DNA of 64,000 nt from Tenacibaculum larymnensis (GTDB taxonomy: Bacteria; Bacteroidota; Bacteroidia; Flavobacteriales; Flavobacteriaceae): the NCBI RefSeq assembly GCF_028829235.1, contig NZ_JAIWJY010000003.1, positions 1-64,000 on the forward strand. Reading direction: 5' to 3'. Below are positions 44,472-53,898 of this stretch, in pieces. Each line of letters begins with the position of its first letter. Position 1 is the first letter of the stretch. Under the pieces are notes generated by a model. It did not search any database. It worked only from the letters and a program-made list of their open reading frames with translations, and was not told where the DNA came from. Both the position numbers and the translations under genes were made by a program.

Positions 44472-47003
44472 TTATAAGCCGGGTTTAATACCTATACGGA
44501 TTGCAAACTTTGGTGTTGGAGCAACAACTGATCCTGCTGGAGGTGTATAATTACTTCTCCAAATAGCATCAATTCTCAGAAAACGTAAGTTACCATACCC
44601 AATATTTTCTAGCCCAACACTATATTCATAATATAGTTTGTTTGGAGCGTTGTAGTTAATGTTGTATGCTCCACTGCTATTAGATAAGCCATCGTTTATA
44701 GCTCTATTTTCTTGAGATATATTTCCGTAAGCAGCTCTAAAAGAAACTAAACTTCTTAGTTTTAATTTTTTCAATAGCGGAATTCTATTCAGAATATAAC
44801 CATTAAAATGGTGTTCAAAATGTCCTGCTAAATATTCGTCAGCAACAAAATCGTAGTAATTAAGTAAGGCAAAAGTATCTTTTACTAATGAAAATGTTTG
44901 ATTGGCAGGAATAGGACTTAATAAAGCAACAGGAACAGTACCAAATGTTTTTCCTGCTTCAATACTAGCGTCTAAAGTTCCAAACTTACTAAGTAGAATA
45001 GGTTGGCTGTATTTGAATTGGATTTTATCGTAACTGTGAGTTCCATTAAAAGGTCCTTTATAACCTTTTCGGTAGTTTAATACGAAAGTAGGGAATACAT
45101 TTCGTCCAAAACGTCTTTCTACACCTAACCCATATACAAATCTTCCAGGAGTGAAAGAAACATAAATATCGGAAGCTACATCAGTAACTCTTGATTGAAT
45201 ATTTCCGTTTTCATCAATGTAATTCATAGAGAAATCTTTCTCGGAAGCTGATCTTATTTTTGAGTGAGAAAAATTAAACCCTACATGTAAGTTCTGTTGA
45301 ACTTGGTAATCAAAATTTGTAGCTATTTTTTCAATATTAGATAAAAAGAAATTATCTCCTCTTGAAAATAATGCAGCCGTACCAAAACTTCTTCCTAAAA
45401 GTTGTGTTGTGTTTAATAAGGTACTACCTAATTGTTCAATATCTTTTTGATATGCAACACCAACTGCAATTCTTGGTTTGTAAGACAAAAGGTAGCGTGC
45501 TTCTGCGCCATATTTTGCTTTTTTGTCTTTAAAGCCATAAGCAATGTGACCTCCTAGGCGAAAACGATCATCTTTAGTAACAAAGGTTCTGAACCCCATT
45601 TTGGTTCTGAATCCTTCTACTTGATTGTTAGCAAAAGCAGTCCATAAAGGTCCAATTTGCACACCAAATTTGGTGTTTATATATCCACTGGCCACTGTGT
45701 TAATTAGACCTGTTAGGTTTTTTATTTGTTTCTTTTCTTTAACACTTTCAATTAATTTGTAGGTGTTTTTACTTTCATTGGATTGAACATCTGCCCAATA
45801 AGATTCTTCTTTTTCGTATTGATCAGGCCTAATCTTTTCAATAGTCTGTTCGTAAAAGCTTTTAGGAAGTGCTTTGTCTAAGACATAGTTCTTAAAAATG
45901 ATATTTTTTTTAATAGTTAACCCTTTATTACTTTCGTTTTTATCAATAAAAGTAAAGTCTCCTTCATAAGCATTTTTAGTAGGGATGTAAATGCTGTCGT
46001 TTCGTACTTCAAATTCTTTTTCAAAAGTAAGCCCTCTTACAAAGTTTAAGTTGATGCTTTTGTGGACTTTCATTTTTAGTTTTTTGATAGAGAAGTTTTT
46101 GTCAGCTACCCAAAAGTTCCCTTGAAAAGCTAAATCACCATCCCTTCTTGGGAAGAAGTAAATGTTGTAGAGTTTTTTATTATTGTTTACAATACTGTCA
46201 TATAAAACATAATCGTAAGTAGAAAAACCATCAGTAGATAAAGGACTAATAAAGGGTTTTTGAAGTAAGTTGATATTGTTTTTAAAAACATCAACATTTT
46301 GAAAAGTATTAGCCATTCTATCAAAAATAAAACCTTGGGCACTTAAACCTTCAGATTTTTCAGCTTCAATATCTTCTCTAATATTGTCGTTTTTATTGTC
46401 TCCATATACATTAGCAACTTGTTCATTTAAGTAAATAGGAATGTAATAATTTATTCCATCGCTATCATAATTTATTTCTTGAAGAGCTTGTTTATATTCT
46501 TTTTTAAATATCTTTTTCAAGAATAGTGTATCTAAGTTGTTTAGCCCTATTTCTATGGATGTGTTTTTTTTGTATTGATAATGATCAACTAAGTCAAGTC
46601 CGTTTTTTCGCTTACGCTTCCATATTTCTTTTAAAATTCTATAAGCGGGATTTTCTTTTTTCTTTAAACGTTTTTTAGGTTTGGTAACAATAACAACTTC
46701 TTCTAACTCATTACTTTCCTCTTTTAAAACAACACTTAAAAACTTTGTCTTTTGACTAACTTTTATTGTTTGCGTTTGGAATCCTACAAAAGATATTTCG
46801 AGTGTACCTCTGTATTTATTTGTTTTTAGATAGAACCTTCCGTTGTCATCAGTCGTGGTTCCGTGTGTGGTGTTTTTTAGGATTACATTAACGAAAGGCA
46901 TTGGAGTGTCAAACTCGTCAACTACTTTACCTTGTATGGTTAATTGTGCGCATAAAACACTGGTAGTTAGTAGTAATAGTAAGGTAAGAAGATGTTTCAT
47001 CAT
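44472..47003 (-). CDS. DUF5686-type outer-membrane beta-barrel protein with carboxypeptidase-like domain
   Basis: This is a large envelope protein of a Bacteroidota-specific family with unknown function. The 843-aa precursor has a signal peptide (LLLLLTTSVLCAQ). A carboxypeptidase-regulatory-like domain follows at about 20-95 (TIQGKVVDEFDTPMPFVNVIL), then a long periplasmic part with many lysines. A predicted barrel at about 430-843 ends in FAIRIGIKPGL. Alternating hydrophobic strands such as FGVQIGPLWTAF support the barrel. There is no TonB box or plug, so it is not a TonB receptor. It is 74 bp downstream of pdhB on the same strand. Some members of this family are reported near cell-surface maintenance genes, but no partner is seen here. 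Confidence 0.85.
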   Translation of the reverse strand: MMKHLLTLLLLLTTSVLCAQLTIQGKVVDEFDTPMPFVNVILKNTTHGTTTDDNGRFYLKTNKYRGTLEISFVGFQTQTIKVSQKTKFLSVVLKEESNELEEVVIVTKPKKRLKKKENPAYRILKEIWKRKRKNGLDLVDHYQYKKNTSIEIGLNNLDTLFLKKIFKKEYKQALQEINYDSDGINYYIPIYLNEQVANVYGDNKNDNIREDIEAEKSEGLSAQGFIFDRMANTFQNVDVFKNNINLLQKPFISPLSTDGFSTYDYVLYDSIVNNNKKLYNIYFFPRRDGDLAFQGNFWVADKNFSIKKLKMKVHKSINLNFVRGLTFEKEFEVRNDSIYIPTKNAYEGDFTFIDKNESNKGLTIKKNIIFKNYVLDKALPKSFYEQTIEKIRPDQYEKEESYWADVQSNESKNTYKLIESVKEKKQIKNLTGLINTVASGYINTKFGVQIGPLWTAFANNQVEGFRTKMGFRTFVTKDDRFRLGGHIAYGFKDKKAKYGAEARYLLSYKPRIAVGVAYQKDIEQLGSTLLNTTQLLGRSFGTAALFSRGDNFFLSNIEKIATNFDYQVQQNLHVGFNFSHSKIRSASEKDFSMNYIDENGNIQSRVTDVASDIYVSFTPGRFVYGLGVERRFGRNVFPTFVLNYRKGYKGPFNGTHSYDKIQFKYSQPILLSKFGTLDASIEAGKTFGTVPVALLSPIPANQTFSLVKDTFALLNYYDFVADEYLAGHFEHHFNGYILNRIPLLKKLKLRSLVSFRAAYGNISQENRAINDGLSNSSGAYNINYNAPNKLYYEYSVGLENIGYGNLRFLRIDAIWRSNYTPPAGSVVAPTPKFAIRIGIKPGL

Positions 47004-47077
47004 TTTTTTTACTACAAAATCCTTTTGACCAGAGTCAAAAGGATTTTAATTTATTTTTCAATTTCTTTTTTCTTCAA

Positions 47078-48058
47078 TTATTTGCGGTACATTACCTCTT
47101 TTACGGCTGATACAACATCGTTTGCATTAGGTAACCATTCTTCCAATAATACTGGAGAATATGGCGCAGGAGCATCAGCAGTTGTAATTCTTTTAATAGG
47201 AGCATCTAAGTAATCAAAAGCTTCGTCTTGCACTCTAAAAGTAATTTCTGATGAAACACTTCCAAATGGCCATGCTTCTTCTAAGATTACCAATCTGTTA
47301 GTTTTCTTAACAGATTCTAAAATAGTTTTATGATCCATTGGACGAACTGTACGTAAATCGATAATTTCAACTGAAATCCCTTCTTTAGCTAATTCGTCAG
47401 CAGCTTTATATGCTTCTTTTATAATTTTACCAAAAGATACTACAGTTACGTCTGAACCTTCTCTTTTAATATCAGCAACTCCAATAGGTATGATGTATTC
47501 TCCTTCAGGAATTTCCATTTTATCACCATACATTTGCTCAGACTCCATAAAAATTACTGGATCATCATCACGAATAGCAGCTTTTAATAAACCTTTTGCG
47601 TCGTATGGATTAGAAGGAACAATTACTTTCAATCCAGGACAGTTAGCATACCAGCTTTCAAAAGCTTGTGAGTGTGTTGCTGCTAATTGACCTGCAGAAG
47701 CTGTAGGCCCACGGAAAACAATAGGGCAGTTAAACTGTCCACCACTCATTTGACGGATTTTCGCAGCATTGTTAATAATTTGGTCAATTCCTACTAAAGA
47801 GAAATTGAAAGTCATATACTCAACAATAGGGCGGTTACCGTTCATTGCTGATCCTACAGCAATACCACCAAAGCCTAATTCTGCAATAGGAGCATCAATA
47901 ACGCGTTTAGCACCAAACTCGTCTAACATCCCTTTGCTGGCTTTATATGCACCATTATACTCAGCAACTTCTTCTCCTATCAAGTAAATGCTTTCGTCTC
48001 TACGCATTTCCTCGCTCATTGCTTCGCAAACGGCTTCTCTAAATTGTACTGTTTTCAT
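47078..48058 (-). CDS. pdhB: Pyruvate dehydrogenase E1 component, beta subunit
   Basis: This is the beta half of the heterotetrameric E1, which decarboxylates pyruvate with thiamine pyrophosphate. I start at 48058 (MKTVQFREAVCEAMSEEM), the conserved N-terminus; the upstream extension to 48136 is hydrophobic and crosses the promoter. The 326-aa protein has EEVAEYNGAYKASKG, RVIDAPIAELGFGGIAVGSAMNG, and the transketolase C-terminal domain with VVSFGKIIKEA and DLRTVRPMD. The E1-alpha gene is not adjacent, unlike in many genomes. The enzyme uses TPP, the ligand of the riboswitch at 9.5 kb. Confidence 0.96.
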   Translation of the reverse strand: MKTVQFREAVCEAMSEEMRRDESIYLIGEEVAEYNGAYKASKGMLDEFGAKRVIDAPIAELGFGGIAVGSAMNGNRPIVEYMTFNFSLVGIDQIINNAAKIRQMSGGQFNCPIVFRGPTASAGQLAATHSQAFESWYANCPGLKVIVPSNPYDAKGLLKAAIRDDDPVIFMESEQMYGDKMEIPEGEYIIPIGVADIKREGSDVTVVSFGKIIKEAYKAADELAKEGISVEIIDLRTVRPMDHKTILESVKKTNRLVILEEAWPFGSVSSEITFRVQDEAFDYLDAPIKRITTADAPAPYSPVLLEEWLPNANDVVSAVKEVMYRK

Positions 48059-48089
48059 ACGTTTTATAAGTAGTTGTTTATCAAGAGTG

Positions 48090-48097
48090 CAAAAATA
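48090..48097 (-). promoter_or_regulatory. Bacteroidota -7 promoter element for pdhB
   Basis: TATTTTTG on the minus strand fits TAnnTTTG and lies 32-39 bp upstream of the chosen pdhB ATG. This supports the downstream start, because the longer ORF would begin upstream of the promoter. Confidence 0.45.
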
Positions 48098-48273
48098 ATA
48101 AAAATAGGGGTAATATTGTAGCTTTAAAATCAACAAATGATTATGTAATAATAATACCTTAATTTTGAGGTTGATTAATGTTGAGGAAAAAATTTATTAT
48201 GCGTGCATAGTAAATTAAAAAAAATCCTTAACTTCGTCGCACAAAATTAAGTTTCTTTAAAACAACGATATAT

Positions 48274-49014
48274 ATGAAAATATTAGTTTGTATCAGTCAT
48301 GTACCTGATACTACTTCAAAAATCAACTTTACTGATAACGATACAAAGTTTGATACTAACGGGGTTCAATATGTTATAAATCCATACGACGAGTTTAGTT
48401 TAACTCGTGCAATGTGGTTTAAAGAAAAACAAGGAGCAAGTGTAACTGTAGTGAATGTTGGAGGAGCTTCTACAGAGCCTACATTACGTAAAGCTTTAGC
48501 CATTGGTGCAGATGATGCAATTCGTGTAAATGCTGAACCTACTGACGGATTTATGGTTGCTAAAGAATTAGCTGAAGTTGTTAAAAATGGAGGATATGAT
48601 TTGGTATTAGCAGGAAAAGAATCTGCTGATTATAATGGGCAAATGGTACCAGGGATGTTAGCTTCTTTATTAGATTTTAACTTTGTTAATGGTTGTGTTG
48701 GTGTAGAGGTAGATGGAACAAATGCTACTTTAGATAGAGAGATTGACGGAGGAGAAGAAAAAGTATCTTCAACATTACCAATGGTAATTGCAGGTCAAAA
48801 AGGAATTGTAGAAGAAAAAGATTTACGTATTCCTAATATGAGAGGTATTATGATGGCGCGTAAAAAGCCATTAAGTGTAGTTGAACCAACGGGTGCAGCA
48901 GCAGCGACAACAACTCAAAACTTTGAAAAACCAGCACCAAAAGGAGCGGTTAAGTTAGTTGATAATGTTGATGATTTAATTAATTTATTACATAACGAAG
49001 CGAAAGTAATTTAA
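48274..49014 (+). CDS. etfB: Electron transfer flavoprotein, beta subunit
   Basis: EtfB forms, with EtfA, the carrier that takes electrons from acyl-CoA dehydrogenases to the quinone pool. The 246-aa protein begins MKILVCISHVPDTTSKINF and has the family segments NPYDEFSLTRAM (about 37-48), VVNVGGASTEPTLRKALAIGADDAIRV (region about 62-88), and VLAGKESADYNGQMVPGMLA (region about 112-131) near the AMP site. It is the first gene of an etfBA pair, divergent from pdhB. The Q-oxidoreductase partner and acyl-CoA dehydrogenases are not in the window. Confidence 0.96.
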   Translation: MKILVCISHVPDTTSKINFTDNDTKFDTNGVQYVINPYDEFSLTRAMWFKEKQGASVTVVNVGGASTEPTLRKALAIGADDAIRVNAEPTDGFMVAKELAEVVKNGGYDLVLAGKESADYNGQMVPGMLASLLDFNFVNGCVGVEVDGTNATLDREIDGGEEKVSSTLPMVIAGQKGIVEEKDLRIPNMRGIMMARKKPLSVVEPTGAAAATTTQNFEKPAPKGAVKLVDNVDDLINLLHNEAKVI

Positions 49015-49117
49015 TCAGTTAACCTGTTTTAATAGAGTTCAAAAGAAAAAAATAAAAATATTTGTTAGTGTTTAATGATAAAAAACTAACCACTAACGAC
49101 TAAAAAAATAAATAAAT

Positions 49118-50071
49118 ATGTCTGTATTAGTTTTTGCCGATTCATCGGAAGGAAAATTCAAAAAAACAGCTTTTGAGGTTGTTTCATACGGAAAAAAAGT
49201 AGCAGAACAATTAGGAAGCGACTTAGTAGTGTTAACTATTAATGGAGGAGATGCTTCTGAATTATATACTTACGGAGCAGAGAATGTAGTAGAAGTAAAG
49301 AATGACTTACCTTCATTCAATGCTAAAGCATATGCTTCAATTATTAAACAAGTAACAGAAGCAAAAGGAGCTAACACAGTAATTATCGACTCTAGTGTTG
49401 ATGGATTAACTGTAGCACCATTAGTAGCTGTAGCTTTAGAAGCAGGATATGCTTCAAATGCTGTAGCATTACCGAGTAGCACAAGTCCTTTTGTCGTTAA
49501 AAGAAAGGCTTTCTCAAATAAAGGATTCAATAATACTGAAATTTCAACAGAGAAAAAAGTAATAGGTGTTGCTAAGAATTCTTACGGAGCACATGAAAAT
49601 GCAGTAAGTGGCTCTGCTGAGAGTTTTGATGCTACATTACCTGAATTAGGAGTGAAATCTGAAAATATTAATAGAGCAACTGGAAAAGTTACGATTGCTG
49701 ATGCTGATATTGTTGTTTCTGCAGGAAGAGGTTTAAAAGGACCTGAAAACTGGGGAATGGTTGAGGAGTTAGCTGATGTTTTAGGCGCAGCAACTGCATG
49801 TTCTAAGCCTGTATCTGATTTAGGATGGCGTCCACACAGTGAACACGTGGGGCAAACAGGTAAGCCAGTAGCCTCTAATTTATATATTGCTATTGGTATT
49901 TCTGGAGCAATTCAGCATTTAGCAGGAATTAATGCTTCTAAAGTAAAAGTAGTTATCAATACAGATCCTGAAGCTCCTTTCTTTAAAGCTGCTGATTATG
50001 GTATTGTTGGTGATGCTTTTGAAGTTGTACCTCAGTTAGTAGACAAATTAAAAGCTTTTAAAGAAGCATAA
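49118..50071 (+). CDS. etfA: Electron transfer flavoprotein, alpha subunit
   Basis: EtfA holds the FAD of the electron-transfer flavoprotein. The 317-aa protein has the N-terminal adenine-nucleotide-hydrolase-like half (VLVFADSSEGKFKKTAFEV) and the C-terminal FAD half. FAD contacts are VVSAGRGLKGPENW (about 199-212), DLGWRPHSEHVGQTGKPVAS (region about 229-248), and LYIAIGISGAIQHLAG (about 250-265). The end VVPQLVDKLKAFKEA is typical. It follows etfB after 103 bp on the same strand. A weak inverted repeat follows the gene and may terminate the pair. Confidence 0.96.
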   Translation: MSVLVFADSSEGKFKKTAFEVVSYGKKVAEQLGSDLVVLTINGGDASELYTYGAENVVEVKNDLPSFNAKAYASIIKQVTEAKGANTVIIDSSVDGLTVAPLVAVALEAGYASNAVALPSSTSPFVVKRKAFSNKGFNNTEISTEKKVIGVAKNSYGAHENAVSGSAESFDATLPELGVKSENINRATGKVTIADADIVVSAGRGLKGPENWGMVEELADVLGAATACSKPVSDLGWRPHSEHVGQTGKPVASNLYIAIGISGAIQHLAGINASKVKVVINTDPEAPFFKAADYGIVGDAFEVVPQLVDKLKAFKEA

Positions 50072-50149
50072 AATAGTGGTAATTTTTTCTTTTTCTATAA
50101 ATTAGAGTACAACTCATAATTTTTAGTAAATTGTGCCCACTTTAGAAGG

Positions 50150-50195
50150 CTGTCTAAAATTTTAAGCAAAAGGCCTAAATTTAGACAGTTTTTTT
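50150..50195 (+). terminator. Terminator after etfA
   Basis: CTGTCTAAA (50150-50158) pairs with TTTAGACAG (50180-50188), followed by seven T. It lies about 80 bp after etfA and 25 bp before the next gene. Confidence 0.65.
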
Positions 50196-50219
50196 GTATT
50201 TTATGATGATTGATTGTAC

Positions 50220-50834
50220 ATGAGTTTAATTAAACTAACTATAAAAGGGATTTCGTATAGCCAAACACAAAGTGGGGCATATGCTTTAGTGCTGAGTGAA
50301 ATGGAAGGAACCAGAACACTTCCTATAATCATAGGAGCATTTGAGGCACAATCAATAGCAATAGCATTGGAAAAAGAAATCCGTCCTCCAAGACCACTTA
50401 CTCACGATTTATTTAAAACATTTTCTGATAGATTTTCTATCACAGTTAAGCAGGTAATTATACACAAGCTAGTTGATGGTGTGTTTTATTCAAGCTTAAT
50501 CTGCGAAAGAGAAGGAGTGGAAGAGGTTATTGATACAAGAACGTCAGATGCAATAGCTTTGGCAGTTCGATTTGAAGCACCAATCTTTACCTACGAAAAT
50601 ATTTTAGATAAAGCAGGTATTTATCTAAAAATGGATGAAGAATTAACAATTGAAGAAGATTTGGATTCTGATGAAGATGAGATTGAGTTTTCAATTGAAG
50701 AGGAAGAAGAAGATCAAGGGAACTACTCACACTTATCACTTAAAGAATTACACGAACAACTTAACGATGCTGTAGCCAATGAAAACTACGAATTGGCGGC
50801 TAAAATTCGTGATGAAATCAGCAAACGTTCTTAA
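50220..50834 (+). CDS. Bifunctional nuclease family protein with UVR motif
   Basis: This belongs to the BFN/DUF151 family, some members of which have nuclease activity. I start at the ATG at 50220 (MSLIKLTIKGISYSQ); the frame to 50214 uses a TTG. The 204-aa protein has the BFN core at about 10-135 (LPIIIGAFEAQSIAIALEKE, RTSDAIALAVRFEAPIF). A strongly acidic linker (about 140-170) leads to a C-terminal UVR-type helical hairpin (SLKELHEQLNDAVANENYELAAKIRDEI), the kind that docks UvrB and UvrC. It is followed by a nucleoside transporter gene after 15 bp, suggesting a small nucleic-acid salvage or repair unit. Confidence 0.88.
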   Translation: MSLIKLTIKGISYSQTQSGAYALVLSEMEGTRTLPIIIGAFEAQSIAIALEKEIRPPRPLTHDLFKTFSDRFSITVKQVIIHKLVDGVFYSSLICEREGVEEVIDTRTSDAIALAVRFEAPIFTYENILDKAGIYLKMDEELTIEEDLDSDEDEIEFSIEEEEEDQGNYSHLSLKELHEQLNDAVANENYELAAKIRDEISKRS

Positions 50835-50849
50835 TTTAAAATATTAAAA

Positions 50850-52595
50850 ATGAAGAAACTATTTACTTTCATAATGCTTTGCGTTACGATGATAACTTTT
50901 AGCCAAAGCATTGAAAAAAAGTGGAATTTCTCATCAATTACAACAACCAAAGGAGATTCAATTGTTTCTATAGATCCTACAGATGTTTTTACCTTATCAG
51001 AAGGCAATTTTACATACTCTTTAGTAGCAAAAGATAGTTTACAAGCTTCAGGAAACTATATTCATCAAAATAACTTATTAATTTTTAACTACAAACAACC
51101 TAACGATACAGTTCGTTATTACAATGTAGTTGAGTTAACAGATGAAGTATTAACACTTTCAGAAAAAAACATACTTTATAACTTTACAACAGAACCAAAA
51201 GTAGTTTTAGAAAAAGACTCTGAAGAAGTAGTAGATAATACAAGTAAAATAATTCCAAGTCAAGGTTTCTCAATGCAAAGTTTATGGAGAGGAGCTTTAG
51301 GAATGGTAACATTATTAATTATAGCTTTTTTATTTAGTGCAAACCGAAGAGGTATAGATTGGAAAACAGTAGGACTGGGATTAGCTTTTCAATTATTAAT
51401 AGCAATAGGAGTTTTAAAAGTTCCCTTTGTGCAAAAAACATTTGAGTTAGTAGGAGGTTTATTTGTTAGTGTATTAGATTTTACAAGAGCAGGAAGTGAG
51501 TTTTTATTCAGCGGTTTAGTTGCTGATATGGATTCTTTTGGATTTATTTTTGCTTTTCAAGTATTACCAACAATTATATTTTTCTCGGCACTAACATCAG
51601 TGTTGTTCTATTTAGGGTTAATTCAAAAAGTAGTAAAAGGATTAGCTTGGTTGTTATCTAAATTTTTAAAGATTTCTGGAGCAGAAAGTTTATCGGTAGC
51701 AGGAAATATTTTCTTAGGACAAACAGAAGCACCTTTGTTAATTAAAGCATATTTAGAGAAAATGAACCGTTCTGAAATCTTATTAGTAATGATAGGAGGA
51801 ATGGCAACCGTAGCAGGGGCTGTTTTAGCTGCTTATATTGGATTTTTAGGAGGAGATGATGAAGCATTACGCTTATTATATGCAAAACATTTATTAGCAG
51901 CATCTGTAATGGCAGCACCAGGAGCAATTATTATTTCTAAAATATTATATCCACAAACTGAAGAAGTAAATACAGATGTACAAGTTTCATCAGAAAAAAT
52001 TGGTTCAAATATTTTAGATGCTATTGCTAATGGAACAACAGAAGGTTTACAACTAGCAATGAATGTTGCAGCAATGTTATTAGTATTTATTGCATTTATA
52101 GCCATGATAAATGGTATTTTAGGAGGAATTGGAGGTTTTGATGGAATTGAATATTTCAGCTGGAAATTTACTTCTTTGAATGAGTTGATTGAAGGAGCTA
52201 CACCTTATGAAGCATTATCGTTAGAATTTATTTTAGGATATGCCTTTGCACCTTTAATGTGGTTAATAGGAGTAGCTAAAGAAGATATGGCATTAATGGG
52301 ACAATTATTGGGTATTAAATTAGCTGCAAGTGAGTTTGTGGGGTATATCCAATTAGCAGACTTAAAAAATGCTGCAAGTGCAACACATTTAACGTATAGC
52401 AAGTCAGTAATTATGGCTACTTATATGTTATGTGGTTTTGCAAATTTTGCTTCTATTGGAATTCAAATTGGAGGAATTGGTTCATTAGCACCAGGTCAGC
52501 GTAAAAACTTATCTGAATTTGGTATGAAAGCTTTAATAGGAGGTACAATTGCTTCGTTAATGTCAGCAACAATAGCAGGTATGATTATTGGTTAA
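50850..52595 (+). CDS. NupC-family Na+-dependent nucleoside transporter with N-terminal extension
   Basis: This is a concentrative nucleoside transporter of the CNT family. The 581-aa protein begins with a signal-like segment (LFTFIMLCVTMITFSQ). An extracytoplasmic, lipocalin-like domain of about 110 residues precedes the transporter core (about 150-581). The core shows FIFAFQVLPTIIFFSAL, GQTEAPLLIKAYLEKM and MATVAGAVLAAYIGF, and its end has GFANFASIGIQIGGIGSLAP, all NupC-type. The N-terminal domain is a Bacteroidota feature of unknown job. The gene is 15 bp after the nuclease gene, and with thyA downstream it suits nucleoside uptake. Confidence 0.93.
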   Translation: MKKLFTFIMLCVTMITFSQSIEKKWNFSSITTTKGDSIVSIDPTDVFTLSEGNFTYSLVAKDSLQASGNYIHQNNLLIFNYKQPNDTVRYYNVVELTDEVLTLSEKNILYNFTTEPKVVLEKDSEEVVDNTSKIIPSQGFSMQSLWRGALGMVTLLIIAFLFSANRRGIDWKTVGLGLAFQLLIAIGVLKVPFVQKTFELVGGLFVSVLDFTRAGSEFLFSGLVADMDSFGFIFAFQVLPTIIFFSALTSVLFYLGLIQKVVKGLAWLLSKFLKISGAESLSVAGNIFLGQTEAPLLIKAYLEKMNRSEILLVMIGGMATVAGAVLAAYIGFLGGDDEALRLLYAKHLLAASVMAAPGAIIISKILYPQTEEVNTDVQVSSEKIGSNILDAIANGTTEGLQLAMNVAAMLLVFIAFIAMINGILGGIGGFDGIEYFSWKFTSLNELIEGATPYEALSLEFILGYAFAPLMWLIGVAKEDMALMGQLLGIKLAASEFVGYIQLADLKNAASATHLTYSKSVIMATYMLCGFANFASIGIQIGGIGSLAPGQRKNLSEFGMKALIGGTIASLMSATIAGMIIG

Positions 52596-52650
52596 TAAGG
52601 TTTTTAGAATAATAGGTTTTTTGTAATCTATTGTTTTTTAGGTTGATAGT

Positions 52651-52680
52651 TTTGTTTGTTCACTTTTTTTGATATATTTA
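52651..52680 (+). promoter_or_regulatory. Predicted promoter of the six-cysteine peptide gene
   Basis: TTTG (52651-52654) is followed after 18 bases by TATATTTA (52673-52680), one mismatch from TAnnTTTG. It lies 33 bp upstream of the ATG. Confidence 0.4.
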
Positions 52681-52712
52681 TACCAATATTAACCCCCAAA
52701 ATTAAATCTATC

Positions 52713-52895
52713 ATGAAAAAACTGAAAAGTTTAAAAGGAATTAAAACGTTATCAAAAAGTGAACAAAACCAAATTAACGGAGGTGGCTATACCTACTGTA
52801 AAGGAAGCAACATGTGTTGTACAAGATTTGCTAACGGTTTTGAGTTTTGTGACTACGGTTACTGTCAAAGTAACGGAAACTGTGTTTGGGCATAG
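52713..52895 (+). CDS. Orphan GG-leader peptide with six cysteines
   Basis: I take the start at 52713 (MKKLKSLKGIKTLSK); the open frame from 52656 runs through the promoter region. The 60-aa precursor has a bacteriocin-type leader ending at INGGG near residue 24. The core of about 36 residues contains six cysteines: C28, CC at about 34-35, and three more in FCDY, YCQS and NCVW. This suggests three disulfides, as in defensin-like or knottin peptides. Such leaders are exported by C39 ABC transporters; the only one in this window is 14 kb away. It is flanked by its own terminator. Function is unknown, and a signalling or antimicrobial peptide is inference. Confidence 0.75.
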   Translation: MKKLKSLKGIKTLSKSEQNQINGGGYTYCKGSNMCCTRFANGFEFCDYGYCQSNGNCVWA

Positions 52896-52925
52896 TTATA
52901 GTTGATAACTTATTAATATAATTTT

Positions 52926-52958
52926 AAAAGCATTTACATTTTTTGTAGATGCTTTTTT
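52926..52958 (+). terminator. Terminator of the six-cysteine peptide gene
   Basis: AGCATTTACA (52929-52938) pairs with TGTAGATGCT (52944-52953), with one G-T pair, then a run of T. It separates the peptide gene from thyA. Confidence 0.75.
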
Positions 52959-53009
52959 ATTTTTACGTTGTTAAACAAATCAACAATTTTAACAATTAAA
53001 CGTAGAAGG

Positions 53010-53834
53010 ATGAAGCAGTATCACGATTTAGTAAAGCATGTTTTAGAAAACGGAAACGAAAAAGGAGATAGAACAGGAACAGGAACTAAGAGTGTTTTTG
53101 GATATCAAATGAGATTTGATTTGAGTGAAGGGTTTCCAATGGTAACAACTAAGAAGCTACACCTAAAATCGATTATTTATGAATTATTATGGTTTATAAA
53201 AGGTGATACCAATATTAAGTATTTACAAGAAAATGGTGTACGTATTTGGAATGAATGGGCTGATGAAAATGGTGATTTGGGGCCAGTTTATGGACATCAA
53301 TGGCGTAATTGGAATAGTGATGAAATAGACCAATTAAAAGAAGTAATTGAAACATTAAAAAGCAATCCTAATAGCCGTAGAATGTTAGTGTCTGCATGGA
53401 ATCCTTCAGTTTTACCCGATACTTCAAAATCGTTTGCAGAAAACGTAGCAAATGGTAAAGCGGCATTACCTCCATGTCATGCATTTTTTCAATTTTATGT
53501 AGCAGACGGGAAACTTTCATGTCAATTGTATCAACGTAGTGCAGATATATTTTTAGGAGTTCCTTTTAATATTGCGTCTTATGCGTTGTTTACCATGATG
53601 GTTGCACAAGTTTGTGGTTATGAAGCAGGAGAGTTTATTCATACGTTTGGTGATGCTCATATATATAATAATCATATGGAGCAATTAGAGTTACAATTAT
53701 CACGTGAGCCTAGATCTCTTCCTAAAATGAAAATTAATTCAGGAATAAAAAATATTGAAGATTTTACTTTTGAAGACTTTGAGTTGATTGGTTATGACCC
53801 ACACCCTCACATAAAAGGAGTTGTAGCAGTATAA
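53010..53834 (+). CDS. thyA: Thymidylate synthase
   Basis: ThyA methylates dUMP to dTMP using methylene-tetrahydrofolate, yielding dihydrofolate. I start at 53010 ([15 protein letters not shown]), the conserved N-terminus, just behind AGAAGG; the frame to 52968 lacks similarity. The 274-aa protein has [11 protein letters not shown] (21-31), [10 protein letters not shown] (123-132), the catalytic cysteine C156 in [11 protein letters not shown], and [18 protein letters not shown]. An insertion of roughly ten residues around 136-150 makes it a little longer than the E. coli enzyme. The folA gene follows after a 61-aa gene and regenerates its folate product. Confidence 0.97.
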   Translation: MKQYHDLVKHVLENGNEKGDRTGTGTKSVFGYQMRFDLSEGFPMVTTKKLHLKSIIYELLWFIKGDTNIKYLQENGVRIWNEWADENGDLGPVYGHQWRNWNSDEIDQLKEVIETLKSNPNSRRMLVSAWNPSVLPDTSKSFAENVANGKAALPPCHAFFQFYVADGKLSCQLYQRSADIFLGVPFNIASYALFTMMVAQVCGYEAGEFIHTFGDAHIYNNHMEQLELQLSREPRSLPKMKINSGIKNIEDFTFEDFELIGYDPHPHIKGVVAV

Positions 53835-53863
53835 TTTAACTTTATTTTATATATATTGTTTAG

Positions 53864-53871
53864 TAGCTTTG
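53864..53871 (+). promoter_or_regulatory. Bacteroidota -7 element before the 61-aa gene
   Basis: TAGCTTTG fits TAnnTTTG exactly. It lies 28 bp upstream of the ATG at 53899, which suggests that this small gene and folA are expressed separately from thyA. Confidence 0.4.
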
Positions 53872-53898
53872 TAAGAAACCAGCAAAAAAGTTATAAGA

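Noticed and set aside
47078..48136. Longer pdhB frame starting at 48136
   Set aside because: The extra residues are not part of E1-beta, and a -7 element lies within the extension; the ATG at 48058 fits the family.
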